Source: SP5GCR1 sp965199685 (lineage in GTDB: Bacteria > Pseudomonadota > Gammaproteobacteria > Poriferisulfidales > Oxydemutatoraceae). Taken from it: a stretch of DNA of 64,000 bases. Below are positions 17,885 through 28,352 of this stretch, piece after piece (positions within the stretch are counted from its first letter, which is position 1; every line of letters begins with the position of its first letter). The stretch covers positions 868,001-932,000 of the forward strand of contig OZ241323.1 in the NCBI GenBank assembly GCA_965199685.1, written 5' to 3'. A program made the translations under genes and the position numbers. Under the pieces are notes generated by a model, which made no database searches, was not told the DNA's origin, and saw nothing but the letters and a program-made list of their open reading frames with translations.

Positions 17885-18658
17885 TCAAGTAGGGTCTTGC
17901 GATGAAGATTCAGAATCTTTGGTATTACGCACGATGGGCAGATAAAGTGCTTGTCCGTCTTTATAAACTTGGATATTTAATGTGTCGTCTGTCTCAACAC
18001 TTCCGAGTAGATAAGCCATACCTTGATACACACCGTCTAATTCATGGCAAGAATTAAGCAATAGCTTTACTTGATACGCATTGTAATCAGGTGTAACGAC
18101 ATTGATTTCACCTTCATAACCACAGCCGTTGGTATCGGCACCTTTGATGTATCCATTCTTTTCAATAGTAAATTTGGTAATCGTAAATCCATGGTAATAA
18201 ATCCATTCATCGTTCACTTTGCTTATTTGCGCATCTTTTTCGTACAAAGATTTATTTCGCTCTAGCTTGAGCGTGCCAGTGTCTTTAGCATCGTGGGTTA
18301 GAAACTGAGCTTCTATTTTATCGGGAGACATGACTTTGCCCTCAAGCGTCACCGAATCGAAATAACCACCATTGGTTAACAGATACATTTCCATATCGGA
18401 GTGATAAACATCGTTTTCTATATTGACCGTTCCTTTATACGAAACTCTGGCATCGGGGCTATATGCGATTAGTTCTCCGCCTAAATAGAGTGCATTGAAT
18501 TTGAAATTTCCGCGACCGTTGATATCAAAATTCCCGTTCCATATACCGTCGTAATTTTTATTTTCTGTATTATGATTGGAAGGCTCGCCGCCTATGAACC
18601 ACCAACCGCCTATGGCAATTAAAACAACACCAATTAAAGGAATAACAAAACGTTTCAT
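17885..18658 (-). CDS. Membrane-anchored periplasmic protein of unknown function
   Basis: 257 residues from ATG 18658 (an upstream in-frame start at 18685 would add nine). It opens MKRFVIPLIGVVLIAIGGWWF, an N-terminal membrane anchor or uncleaved signal. The rest is beta-rich with two similar halves: YDGIWNGNFDINGRGNFKF and, about 140 residues later, DEWIYYHGFTITKFTIEKNG; two cysteines follow (NGCGYEG and NSCHELDG). I do not recognise a family. It occupies the place where lpxB would normally follow lpxA, on the opposite strand, and its 3' end lies 34 bases after the tRNA. Confidence 0.75.
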   Translation of the reverse strand: MKRFVIPLIGVVLIAIGGWWFIGGEPSNHNTENKNYDGIWNGNFDINGRGNFKFNALYLGGELIAYSPDARVSYKGTVNIENDVYHSDMEMYLLTNGGYFDSVTLEGKVMSPDKIEAQFLTHDAKDTGTLKLERNKSLYEKDAQISKVNDEWIYYHGFTITKFTIEKNGYIKGADTNGCGYEGEINVVTPDYNAYQVKLLLNSCHELDGVYQGMAYLLGSVETDDTLNIQVYKDGQALYLPIVRNTKDSESSSQDPT

Positions 18659-18735
18659 ATTTTTTTGAACTACTATCAATACCAAAATTTATACATGCTA
18701 AGTTAATAGCACGGCAACGGCGGGTTTGTCCACTC

Positions 18736-18763
18736 TTGCATTTTGACTATACCATTGTATAAT
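18736..18763 (+). promoter_or_regulatory. 16S rRNA promoter
   Basis: -35 TTGCAT (18736-18741), 16-base spacer, -10 TATAAT (18758-18763), the short spacing usual for rRNA promoters. It lies about 135 bases before the mature 16S 5' end. No second promoter is obvious. Confidence 0.65.
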
Positions 18764-18782
18764 ACCCAGTTCATATATTTAA

Positions 18783-18793
18783 TGTTCTTTTGA
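18783..18793 (+). promoter_or_regulatory. boxA-like antitermination site in the 16S leader
   Basis: TGTTCTTTTGA resembles the boxA consensus TGCTCTTTAAC and is at the expected place shortly after the promoter. NusB/S10 binding is inferred by family knowledge only. Confidence 0.5.
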
Positions 18794-18802
18794 AAATAGT
18801 AT

Positions 18803-18824
18803 AGAAGATTTGTGTGGGCGCTTG
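18803..18824 (+). other. 5' arm of the 16S precursor processing stem
   Basis: This segment (AGAAGATTTGTGTGGG...) pairs with 20460-20481 over 21 of 22 positions, four of them G-U. The paired arms bracket the 16S gene and would form the double-stranded stem cut by RNase III. Confidence 0.7.
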
Positions 18825-18898
18825 CGTTGAGCTGATTAAACCCATTTTGGTGGACAGAGCTTCGGCGATGTTTAGCAAAAACTCAAAAGTTTTAAGTG

Positions 18899-20443
<1,545 letters not shown>

Positions 20444-20459
20444 GAGTATCTGCTTGATG

Positions 20460-20481
20460 CGAGTGTCCTCACAAATTTTCT
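20460..20481 (+). other. 3' arm of the 16S precursor processing stem
   Basis: CGAGTGTCCTCACAAATTTT and the two bases after it are the pairing partner of 18803-18824. Its presence shows that 16S maturation by a flanking stem is retained although the gene is separated from 23S. Confidence 0.7.
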
Positions 20482-20483
20482 AC

Positions 20484-20511
20484 CATCGTTCTGTCTTAGG
20501 ACAGAACGATG
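20484..20511 (+). terminator. Hairpin ending the 16S transcription unit
   Basis: CATCGTTCTGTC, loop TTAG, GACAGAACGATG: a perfect 12-bp stem. It is followed by TTACTATAT rather than a clear U-tract, so termination strength is uncertain, but its place right after the processing stem fits a terminator. Confidence 0.6.
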
Positions 20512-20548
20512 TTACTATATGCAGAAACTTGACATTGTTATGTAGGTC

Positions 20549-20608
20549 GGATGAACTAAGGTTCATCCTTATTAAATGGCTACCAACGATGATGAACTAA
20601 GGTTCATC
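20549..20608. repeat. Two copies of a GATGAAC-TAAG-GTTCATC palindrome
   Basis: Copy 1 (20549-20568) is GGATGAACTAAGGTTCATCC; copy 2 (20591-20608) has the same stem and loop, 42 bases further on. Each can form a tight hairpin with loop TAAG. Purpose unknown; they could be binding sites or REP-like elements. They lie in the 372-base gap between 16S and ffh, which otherwise holds the 16S terminator and repeat copy B. Confidence 0.55.
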
Positions 20609-20631
20609 CTCACTTAATGTCATACTATAGG

Positions 20632-20780
20632 CATTCCCCTCCTATGGAGGGGTGTCAGGCCTATACATTTTGTAATGCATGCATTATCCAATGCGCTGAG
20701 GTTCTGCACAGAGTCACGCCATTTGTGCTACTGCAACAAATGGCGATTCTATCTGACGGGGTGGTTGTTGAGTGTCTGCA
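20632..20780 (-). repeat. Dispersed intergenic repeat, copy B, with a central hairpin
   Basis: Reverse-complement copy of 5039-5188, differing by scattered substitutions and one single-base indel. Hairpin arms read CGCCATTTGT and ACAAATGGCG on the minus strand, a perfect 10-bp stem whose sequence differs from copy A at three paired positions. The outer hairpin CCCCTCC-TAT-GGAGGGG is at 20636-20652. It ends 35 bases before the ffh start, in the opposite direction to ffh. Confidence 0.7.
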
Positions 20781-20815
20781 CTAGCCAATTCTCCCATTAA
20801 AAACGAGGCAAGCAC

Positions 20816-22132
20816 ATGTTTGAACAACTTAGTAATCAATTCAGTACCATTGTAAATCGCCTTCAAGGCTACAAATATCTGAGTGCTGATCATATTGATA
20901 ATGCCTTAGCCGAGATTAAGGTTGCGTTAATAGAAGCCGATGTCGCACTTTCTGTCGTAGATCAATTCAGCGAAGCAATACGCAATAAAGCAGCTGACAT
21001 TCGTATCCATAAAGACATAAATCCGGGACAAGTATTAATACGCCTTATCAAAGACGAGCTTGTTGCTTTAATCACCGATGTTGACATTGAACTAAAACTC
21101 AAAGCCAAACCGCCGATAACTATATTAATGGTCGGTCTGCAAGGTGTGGGCAAAACAACCACTGCGGTTAAATTGGCGCGTCATTTAGAAAAACAAAAGA
21201 AAATGGTGGCAATGGTCAGTTGTGATGTACATCGTCCAGCTGCGATTGAACAACTTGAAGTACTGTGTAGGCAGACTAAAGCGTCGTGTTATCCAACGCA
21301 ATCGGAGCTGCGACCTGATGAGATTGCAAAGCAAGCATACGAGAGAGCTTCTAGAGAATTGTTTGATGTCTTGATTATTGATACCGCCGGACGGTTGCAT
21401 GTAGACAGTGGGATGATGGATGAGATACATCGTATCCACGATTCAGTGCCAACAACCGAAGTGTTACTTGCAGTGGATAGTATGAGTGGGCAAGATGCAG
21501 TTAATTCGGCAAAGGCGTTTGCCGATCATATACCGCTAACCGGTATTGTGCTGACCAAAGCCGATGGCGATAGCCGCGGTGGTGCCGCATTATCGGCAAA
21601 AATTGTTACCGGCAAGCCGATTAAATTCATAGGCACCGGAGAAAAATTAGACCAGCTGGAAATTTTTGATCCCGATCGCATCGCTTCACGTATTCTAGGC
21701 TTGGGTGAATTAGAGAGCCTGATCAAAGATATTGAACAAAAGACCGATAAAAAAGATGCAAAGAAATTGGCTGCTAAAGTGAGGCGTGCCAAGTTTGACC
21801 TAAACGATGTAAAGGAGCAGATCGGACAAATAAAAAATATGGGCGGCATTTCGGCGATGCTGGACAAACTGCCGGCTGCGATGAAAAAAAATGCGATGCT
21901 CAAAACGGCAGCACAGGAAACCCAATTAAAAGCGAGTATTGCGGTGATTGATTCGATGACACCTTTTGAGCGCGAACACCCTGAGCGTCTTAGCGGTTCT
22001 CGTAAAAAACGTATTGCAGCAGGGTCAGGAACGGCGATACAAGATATTAATCGTGTCTTAAAGCAACACCAGCAAATGCAAAAAGCGGCAAAAAAGCTTG
22101 GTAAATCCTCCAAACTTCCCAAAATGCCCTAA
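20816..22132 (+). CDS. ffh: Signal recognition particle protein Ffh
   Basis: GTPase that binds signal sequences of membrane proteins and 4.5S RNA. N domain (residues 1-95), G domain with GLQGVGKT (107-114), DTAGRLHVD and TKADGD, then the methionine-rich M domain from about 300, including GSGT near residue 405 in the RNA-binding region. 438 residues, shorter at the C-terminal end than the usual 450 or so. It converges with mnmA with only 4 bases between the stop codons. Confidence 0.96.
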   Translation: MFEQLSNQFSTIVNRLQGYKYLSADHIDNALAEIKVALIEADVALSVVDQFSEAIRNKAADIRIHKDINPGQVLIRLIKDELVALITDVDIELKLKAKPPITILMVGLQGVGKTTTAVKLARHLEKQKKMVAMVSCDVHRPAAIEQLEVLCRQTKASCYPTQSELRPDEIAKQAYERASRELFDVLIIDTAGRLHVDSGMMDEIHRIHDSVPTTEVLLAVDSMSGQDAVNSAKAFADHIPLTGIVLTKADGDSRGGAALSAKIVTGKPIKFIGTGEKLDQLEIFDPDRIASRILGLGELESLIKDIEQKTDKKDAKKLAAKVRRAKFDLNDVKEQIGQIKNMGGISAMLDKLPAAMKKNAMLKTAAQETQLKASIAVIDSMTPFEREHPERLSGSRKKRIAAGSGTAIQDINRVLKQHQQMQKAAKKLGKSSKLPKMP

Positions 22133-22136
22133 GGCT

Positions 22137-23234
22137 TTATGTCTTAGCCTCAAGAATAATACCCCCACCTATACATTCACTTCCACGATAAAGCACTGCC
22201 GATTGCCCTTCTGCAACTGCGCGTTGTGGCTGTTCAAAATGTACGGACAGATACGATTTATTTTCCTCAAAGTATACTTGGCACTTTTGTAATGCTTGTC
22301 CGTGTCGTATTCTACATTCCAAACATTCATCGTCTTGTGGTGCATTATTTATCCAATTTAGATTAGTGATTTGGATCTCGGAGCGAAATAACAAAGGATG
22401 ATTTTTATCCTGTACGACGGTCAGTGTATTATCATCAATGTCTTTGGCCACTACATACCACGCACCACCATTTTTACCTTTGATACCGCCGATTCCCAGC
22501 CCTTGTCGTTGGCCTATCGTTGCATGCCAGCAACCTTTATGACGACCTAATTTATTGCCATCTATATCGAGGATGTCGCCTTCCTCAGTAGGAATGTAAC
22601 GGCCTATAAAACGAGCAAAATTACGCTCTCCTATGAAACAAATACCAGTGCTGTCCTTTCTATCGTGGCAGGGGAAGTTATGCTGTTTTGCGATTTTGCG
22701 CACTTCGGATTTATGCAGCTTGGCAAGAGGAAATGAAGTGCAAGCTAGCTGCTCTTGGCTTAATGTATAAAGAAAATAGGTTTGGTCTTTGTTTTGATCC
22801 TTAGCCTGCAATAAGTGACAGTTATTATTGTCATGTTGGACTCCGGCATAATGTCCCATTGCGATGCGTGTTGCACCCAGTGTGTGTGCATAGTCTATGA
22901 ATGCCTTAAATTTTATTTCTTTGTTACATACTATATCCGGATTAGGTGTGCGTCCGGCGCGATATTCGTTTAGAAAATAAGTGAATACCGAATCCCAATA
23001 CTCGTAAGCGAAATTGACGGTATGTAAAGGTATACCTAGGATTTCCGTAATATGTTTTGCTTGTGCCAAATCTTCTGCTGCCGCACAATGTTCATCGTCA
23101 TCTTCTTCCCAATTTTTCATGAATAATGCTTCCACATTCCAGCCTTGTTGTTGTAGAAGCAGGGCACTTACTGCCGAATCTACACCACCCGATAAACCAA
23201 CGATGATCTTTTTGGAATCAAGAATATTTTTCAT
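22137..23234 (-). CDS. mnmA: tRNA-specific 2-thiouridylase MnmA
   Basis: Thiolates U34 of tRNA-Lys, -Glu and -Gln. PP-loop motif GLSGGVDSAVS (residues 13-23); catalytic cysteines C103 (IVCNKE) and C199 (GICFIGERNF); TYFLYTL and GQRQGLGIGG as in the family. 365 residues. It runs convergent to ffh and shares the upstream gap (23235-23456) with clpS, which diverges from it. Confidence 0.96.
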   Translation of the reverse strand: MKNILDSKKIIVGLSGGVDSAVSALLLQQQGWNVEALFMKNWEEDDDEHCAAAEDLAQAKHITEILGIPLHTVNFAYEYWDSVFTYFLNEYRAGRTPNPDIVCNKEIKFKAFIDYAHTLGATRIAMGHYAGVQHDNNNCHLLQAKDQNKDQTYFLYTLSQEQLACTSFPLAKLHKSEVRKIAKQHNFPCHDRKDSTGICFIGERNFARFIGRYIPTEEGDILDIDGNKLGRHKGCWHATIGQRQGLGIGGIKGKNGGAWYVVAKDIDDNTLTVVQDKNHPLLFRSEIQITNLNWINNAPQDDECLECRIRHGQALQKCQVYFEENKSYLSVHFEQPQRAVAEGQSAVLYRGSECIGGGIILEAKT

Positions 23235-23394
23235 ATTGGGTCATGTTATACTAATTACGAGCTAAACATTGAAAAATTATTTATTGCTTTATACATATCA
23301 ACCAAAGGTGTACACTAAATCTCTATATCCGATGAGCCTTCTTAATCAAACATAAACTTTGTAATCGGAAATCTTAGAGCGTATTTTTTATAGT

Positions 23395-23400
23395 TATAAT
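23395..23400 (+). promoter_or_regulatory. Possible -10 of the clpS-clpA promoter
   Basis: TATAAT in the context AGTTATAATATAG, 57 bases before the clpS start. No convincing -35. The rest of the 222-base mnmA-clpS gap shows nothing else clear. Confidence 0.35.
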
Positions 23401-23456
23401 ATAGAATTGATTCAGGCAATGGGACTAGATTTCTTATTTTGATAATAGGAGGATAA

Positions 23457-23807
23457 ATGGGCTATATAAAACATCCGCAAGCCACTTCGGATAATTTGGT
23501 AGAGGAAAAGATAGTTCGTCCTGTTGCAAAAAAGAAACGAAAACTTAAAATTAAGCAACCACCTCTTTATAAGGTGATATTGCTGAACGATGATTTTACA
23601 CCAATGGAATTTGTAGTTTATATATTGATTAACTTTTTTAGAATGAGTATTGAGAATGCAACGCACCTGATGCTACAGATTCATACTCAAGGCAAAGGTG
23701 TTTGCGGTGTTTATGCTAAAGAAATAGCAGAGACCAAAGTTGCGCATGTTAATAGATATGCCAGAGAACACAAACATCCTTTGTTATGTGTTATGGAGGA
23801 AAACTAA
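23457..23807 (+). CDS. clpS: ClpS adaptor of the ClpAP protease
   Basis: Delivers N-degron substrates to ClpA. Core motif YKVILLNDDFTPMEFVVYIL (residues about 39-58) with the conserved NDD-TPMEFV residues, then the AHxxMLQIHxxGKG region that forms the substrate pocket. 116 residues. A strong GGAGG precedes the start, and the stop codon overlaps the clpA start by one base (TAATG). Confidence 0.95.
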   Translation: MGYIKHPQATSDNLVEEKIVRPVAKKKRKLKIKQPPLYKVILLNDDFTPMEFVVYILINFFRMSIENATHLMLQIHTQGKGVCGVYAKEIAETKVAHVNRYAREHKHPLLCVMEEN

Positions 23808-26056
23808 TGTTTGACAGAGAATTAGAAGAAACTTTAGCCAGCATATTTGATTTTGCTCGCTCGCACCGTCATGAATATGTGACAACCGAACATTTACTTT
23901 GGGGGTTGATAGACAACCCTGATGCTGCCGAAGTACTGGAAGCATGCGGTGCCGACTTGGAAGAATTATCGCAAAAGTTAATCAAATATATAGAAAAGAC
24001 AACACCTAAATTCAATACTCAAGACGATAATACCCGCCCTACCTTGGGGTTTCAGCGGACACTACAGCGTGCTATTTTTCGCAGTCAAGCAATGCCAGCG
24101 GAGGAAAAAATTAAAGGCCGGAACGTATTGGCTGCTTTATTCGAAGAAAAAGAATCTCAATCAGTTTATTTTCTCTCTCACTACGATATAGAAAGATTGG
24201 ATGTCGTCAACTACATAGCACACAATATTGGGAAAGACGATATTGCCGAATACGAATACGCACAAGATACCGAAACTCCACAAAAAAAGACTTCGTTGGA
24301 AGATTATGCTGAGAACTTAAACAAAAAGGCGCAAGCAGGTAAATTTGACCCGTTGATAGGTCGAGAGGCAGAGATAGAAAGGACTATACAAATACTATGC
24401 CGTAAATCCAAGAACAACCCGCTTTATGTCGGTGAAGCAGGTGTCGGAAAGACTGCGCTTGCAGAGGGATTTGCCGCCAAGATAGTCGCTAATAAAGTAC
24501 CCAAGATACTCCAAGACGCAGTTGTATTTTCTCTGGATTTAGGGAGCTTGATTGCCGGCACTAAATACCGTGGTGATTTTGAAAAACGCTTGAAAACAGT
24601 GTTTGAGCAGTTGAAGAAAGAGAAGCATGCGATTCTGTTTATAGACGAAATTCATACCTTGATCGGCACTGGTTCCGCTTCCGGTAGTGTTTTGGATGCT
24701 TCCAACCTAATAAAGCCGCAACTACTGGCTAATCATTTCAAATGTATAGGTTCTACGACTTATCAGGAATACCGCAATATATTTGAGAAAGACCATGCGC
24801 TCGCACGACGTTTTCAGAAAATAGATATTAAGGAACCGACAACCCAAGAGACCTACAAAATACTACTAGGTTTGAAACAAAGTTTTGAGGATTTTCATAA
24901 GGTTCGGTACTCTAAACAGAGTCTGGATACGGCTAGCAAACTTGCCTCGCGCTACATACACGAGCGTCGGCTACCCGATAAAGCAATTGATATCGTTGAC
25001 GAAGCCGGGGCACGGGCGCGAATATCGGCAGCTGACGATGAATGCAAATCAGTGCGCTCCAAAGACATAGAACAGATTATTGCCCAAATTGCACGCATAC
25101 CCACTAAAAGTATATCCCTCGTTGATATGCAAGGATTACAAAATTTGGAGCGCAATCTTAAGATGGTCATTTTCGGTCAGTCTGAGGCTGTGGAGCAGGT
25201 AGTGACATCTATTAAATTATCTCGTATCGGCATGAAGGAACAAGATAAGCCTATAGGTGCATTTTTATTTGCCGGACCTACTGGGGTGGGCAAAACTGAA
25301 CTTGCTAAACAGTTGGCATTGAATTTCGATAAAAAGCTACTACGCTTTGATATGTCCGAATATATGGAAAGGCATACGGTTTCTAGGCTCATTGGTGCAC
25401 CGCCGGGTTATGTTGGTTATGACCAAGGCGGATTACTCACTGATGCGGTATCAAAAAATCCTCAGGCGGTTGTACTATTGGATGAAATGGAGAAAGCACA
25501 TCCGGATGTCTCATCTTTATTGTTGCAAGTGATGGATTACGGCATGCTAACCGATACCAACGGTCGCAAAATAGATTTTAGGAATACCATAATCATCATG
25601 ACTACGAATGCCGGTACCGACGAGATTATGCAAGGCAATATGGGTTTTACCGAACGCGATAGAAAACTGGACGGAATGGAGACCATCAATCGTATATTCA
25701 CTCCTGAGTTTCGCAATCGTTTAAGTGCAATCGTTCGCTTTAATTCATTGAGCCGAGAAATCGTATTATCAGTTGTAGACAAAGCCCTGACTCAATTTCA
25801 AGCACAACTTGAAAGTCATAATATCGTGCTCAACGTAGATAAAAAAGTACGCGCATGGCTTGCCGATAACGGATATAACGAAACGATGGGTGCGCGTCCT
25901 ATACATCGTTTGATAGAGGATAAACTCAAAAAGCCTATATCGGATGAAATATTGTTCGGGAAGTTAAAAAAAGGTGGAGAATTGTCCTATACTCTGAAAG
26001 GAAAAGATATACTACCCAACATACAAGCACTGAAAAAGAAGCCGATCAAATGTTGA
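23807..26056 (+). CDS. clpA: ATP-dependent Clp protease ATPase subunit ClpA
   Basis: Unfolds substrates and feeds them to ClpP. N domain with two Clp repeats (residues 1-140), AAA-1 with GEAGVGKT near residue 210, and AAA-2 with GPTGVGKTE near residue 490 and VVLLDEMEKAHPD as Walker B. 749 residues, the usual length. The start is the ATG overlapping the clpS stop, served by GGAGGA. The clpS-clpA pair facing infA is conserved gammaproteobacterial order. Confidence 0.96.
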   Translation: MFDRELEETLASIFDFARSHRHEYVTTEHLLWGLIDNPDAAEVLEACGADLEELSQKLIKYIEKTTPKFNTQDDNTRPTLGFQRTLQRAIFRSQAMPAEEKIKGRNVLAALFEEKESQSVYFLSHYDIERLDVVNYIAHNIGKDDIAEYEYAQDTETPQKKTSLEDYAENLNKKAQAGKFDPLIGREAEIERTIQILCRKSKNNPLYVGEAGVGKTALAEGFAAKIVANKVPKILQDAVVFSLDLGSLIAGTKYRGDFEKRLKTVFEQLKKEKHAILFIDEIHTLIGTGSASGSVLDASNLIKPQLLANHFKCIGSTTYQEYRNIFEKDHALARRFQKIDIKEPTTQETYKILLGLKQSFEDFHKVRYSKQSLDTASKLASRYIHERRLPDKAIDIVDEAGARARISAADDECKSVRSKDIEQIIAQIARIPTKSISLVDMQGLQNLERNLKMVIFGQSEAVEQVVTSIKLSRIGMKEQDKPIGAFLFAGPTGVGKTELAKQLALNFDKKLLRFDMSEYMERHTVSRLIGAPPGYVGYDQGGLLTDAVSKNPQAVVLLDEMEKAHPDVSSLLLQVMDYGMLTDTNGRKIDFRNTIIIMTTNAGTDEIMQGNMGFTERDRKLDGMETINRIFTPEFRNRLSAIVRFNSLSREIVLSVVDKALTQFQAQLESHNIVLNVDKKVRAWLADNGYNETMGARPIHRLIEDKLKKPISDEILFGKLKKGGELSYTLKGKDILPNIQALKKKPIKC

Positions 26057-26061
26057 AAGTA

Positions 26062-26280
26062 TTATTTCTCTCTGTAGATAATTCTTCCGCGTGTTAAGTC
26101 GTAAGGTGTCATCTCAACTGTTACTTTATCGCCGGTTAATATGCGTATATAATGCTTTCGCATACGACCAGAGATATGAGCGGTAACGATATGTCCGTTT
26201 TCAAGTTTGACCCTGAATACGGTGTTCGGCAATACCTCCGTAACAACACCGTCGATTTCAAAAATTTGTTCTTTGGGCAT
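26062..26280 (-). CDS. infA: Translation initiation factor IF-1
   Basis: Small OB-fold protein that binds the ribosomal A site during initiation. 72 residues with FEIDGVVTEVLPNTVFRVKL, GHIVTAHISGRMRKHYIRIL and GDKVTVEMTPYDL, the whole family pattern. Convergent with clpA (5 bases apart) and divergent from fabD across a 101-base gap. Confidence 0.97.
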   Translation of the reverse strand: MPKEQIFEIDGVVTEVLPNTVFRVKLENGHIVTAHISGRMRKHYIRILTGDKVTVEMTPYDLTRGRIIYREK

Positions 26281-26381
26281 AAATTATAAATTTTAATTCG
26301 TTTGCTATAAACATAAATCGTATATTATATAGAAAATTATTTTTGCGTAAACCTATATGAAAAAAATTGAGAAGCTAAACA

Positions 26382-27326
26382 ATGTCTGCTGAAACCGCTT
26401 TTGTCTTTCCGGGACAAGGTTCCCAAAGCATCAATATGCTAAAAGAACTGACTTCTAGATATAAAGAGGTACGGAATACCTTTAAGGAAGCATCCGATAT
26501 ATTGTCGCACGACCTTTATAAACTACTGACTAAAGGGACTACCGAAGAATTAAGTCAAACCACTAATACACAACCGATTATGCTGACTGCCAGCGTTGCA
26601 ATATGGAGAATTTGGACAAATTCCACCAACCATATGCCGACTGTGATGGCCGGACACAGTTTAGGAGAATATAGTGCTTTGGTTTGTGGTGATTCTTTAT
26701 CGTTTAAGTCGGCATTGCACTTGGTTTCCAAGCGAGCAGAATTTATGCAAAACTCTCCACTGGGTTCTGAGGGTTCTATGGCGGCAATCCTCGGCTTAGA
26801 AAAAGATACAATCGTTGAATTGTGCGAGAAAATATCCACCAAACACGACAAAGTAGAAGCGGTTAATTTCAATGCACCGCTACAAACCGTAATCGCCGGA
26901 AAAAAAACACAGGTAAATAAAGTGATGCAAGAAGCCAAATCTAAAGGTGCTAGTAAAAGTGTTTTGCTCCCCGTCAAAGTGCCTTCGCATTGTTCGTTAA
27001 TGAAAGAAGTAGCAGAAAAATTTTCCGAAGAACTTAAAAAAGCAAAAATCAAAACACCTAAAGTCAAGATTATCCATAACTGTGATGCCCAATCGCACAA
27101 TAGCCCTCAGCACATATTGGATGCACTGATCAAGCAGTTATATATGCCGGTGAGGTGGGTTGATACCATATGCAATATTTCGGCAGGTGGTATAGAACAT
27201 TATGTAGAAATCGGTCCCGGACGAGTGTTATCATCCTTAATCAAACGCATAGATAAAAGTTTTACGACATACAGCGTTAACGATATTAAAAGCCTCAACT
27301 ACACACTAGAAGAACTTATGGCATGA
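26382..27326 (+). CDS. fabD: Malonyl-CoA:ACP transacylase
   Basis: Loads malonyl onto acyl carrier protein. FPGQGSQ at residues 9-15, active-site serine in GHSLGEYSAL (S93) and histidine in VPSHCSLM (H203). 314 residues. First gene of fabD-fabG-acpP-fabF; fabH, plsX and rpmF, common upstream partners, are not here. Overlaps fabG by four bases. Confidence 0.96.
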   Translation: MSAETAFVFPGQGSQSINMLKELTSRYKEVRNTFKEASDILSHDLYKLLTKGTTEELSQTTNTQPIMLTASVAIWRIWTNSTNHMPTVMAGHSLGEYSALVCGDSLSFKSALHLVSKRAEFMQNSPLGSEGSMAAILGLEKDTIVELCEKISTKHDKVEAVNFNAPLQTVIAGKKTQVNKVMQEAKSKGASKSVLLPVKVPSHCSLMKEVAEKFSEELKKAKIKTPKVKIIHNCDAQSHNSPQHILDALIKQLYMPVRWVDTICNISAGGIEHYVEIGPGRVLSSLIKRIDKSFTTYSVNDIKSLNYTLEELMA

Positions 27327-28066
27327 TGAAACCCTCTAAAACCGTTTTGATTACCGGTGCCTCACGTGGCATAGGTGCTGCCATTTTAGAAAGCCTGATA
27401 ATTGATGAGCTGGAGATTTACGGCACTGCGACCAGCAGTGAAGGTGCCGAAGCTATATCGCAGAAACTAAAAAACAACAATGCCAAAGGATCAGGATTGG
27501 TGTTACGAGTAGACAAGCAAGACTCAATTGAGCAAACGGCTGCTCATCTTAAAGAGCAAGACAAATTGCCGGACATCATCATCAATAATGCCGGTATTAC
27601 CCGGGATAATCTTTTGCTTAGAATGACATACGAAGACTGGCAAGATGTAATCACTACGAATTTAACCTCGCTTTATAGAATCAGCAAAGCCTTTATCAAG
27701 CAGATGATTAAAAAAAGATGGGGAAGAATAATCAATATTACTTCGGTTATTGCGGCGACCGGAAATGCCGGTCAATCGAATTATGCGGCGGCAAAGGCCG
27801 GTGCACTTGGTTTGACCAAGAGCTTGGCGAGAGAGTTGGCTTCTCGTAACATCACGGTGAACAACATTGCCCCTGGCTTTATAGAAACCGATATGACCGC
27901 ATCAATTGCCGAAGAACAACGTCAGATATTGTTAAAAGAAATTCCTTTAGGGCGATTCGGGATGCCCAGTGAGATCGGATCTTTAACTCGGTTTTTAATT
28001 TCCGAAAATGCTGGATACATTACCGGAGAAACTATTCATATTAACGGTGGCATGTATATGTCCTAA
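27323..28066 (+). CDS. fabG: 3-oxoacyl-[ACP] reductase
   Basis: NADPH-dependent reduction in fatty-acid elongation. Short-chain dehydrogenase with TGASRGIG (residues 11-18), NNAG (89-92) and the catalytic triad S142, Y155, K159 (SNYAAAKAG). 247 residues. The start overlaps the fabD stop (ATGATG), so the exact first codon may be 27323 or 27326. Confidence 0.95.
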   Translation: MMKPSKTVLITGASRGIGAAILESLIIDELEIYGTATSSEGAEAISQKLKNNNAKGSGLVLRVDKQDSIEQTAAHLKEQDKLPDIIINNAGITRDNLLLRMTYEDWQDVITTNLTSLYRISKAFIKQMIKKRWGRIINITSVIAATGNAGQSNYAAAKAGALGLTKSLARELASRNITVNNIAPGFIETDMTASIAEEQRQILLKEIPLGRFGMPSEIGSLTRFLISENAGYITGETIHINGGMYMS

Positions 28067-28098
28067 AATTATTTTTACAAACTTAAAAGGAGAACATA

Positions 28099-28332
28099 AT
28101 GGAAGATATAGATTCTAGAGTCCGAAAAATTGTAGCAGAGCAGCTCAGCGTAACCGAGGATAAGGTGACCGATGATGCTTCTTTCGTCAACGATTTGAAT
28201 GCAGATTCGCTGGATACCGTTGAATTGGTAATGGCACTCGAAGAGGAATTTGAATGTGCTATTCCGGACGAAGATGCCGAAAAAATCACCACGGTCAAGC
28301 AAGCAATAGATTATATCAAAAATAATTCTTGA
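28099..28332 (+). CDS. acpP: Acyl carrier protein
   Basis: Carries growing fatty acids on phosphopantetheine. The attachment serine is S37 in the ADSLDTVELVM motif. 77 residues, acidic, good Shine-Dalgarno (AAGGAG) before the ATG. Between fabG and fabF, as usual. Confidence 0.97.
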   Translation: MEDIDSRVRKIVAEQLSVTEDKVTDDASFVNDLNADSLDTVELVMALEEEFECAIPDEDAEKITTVKQAIDYIKNNS

Positions 28333-28352
28333 TATAGATTTGGGGTTGATCC

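Noticed and set aside
17867..17895. Hairpin ACCCTAC...GTAGGGT after tRNA-Ala as terminator
   Set aside because: Only 7 bp with a 15-base loop and no U-tract after it on either strand; overlaps the 3' end of the minus-strand gene.
22120..22160. Terminator between the convergent ffh and mnmA genes
   Set aside because: Only a 5-bp stem (AGGCT/AGCCT) with no U-tract is visible in this very short gap.
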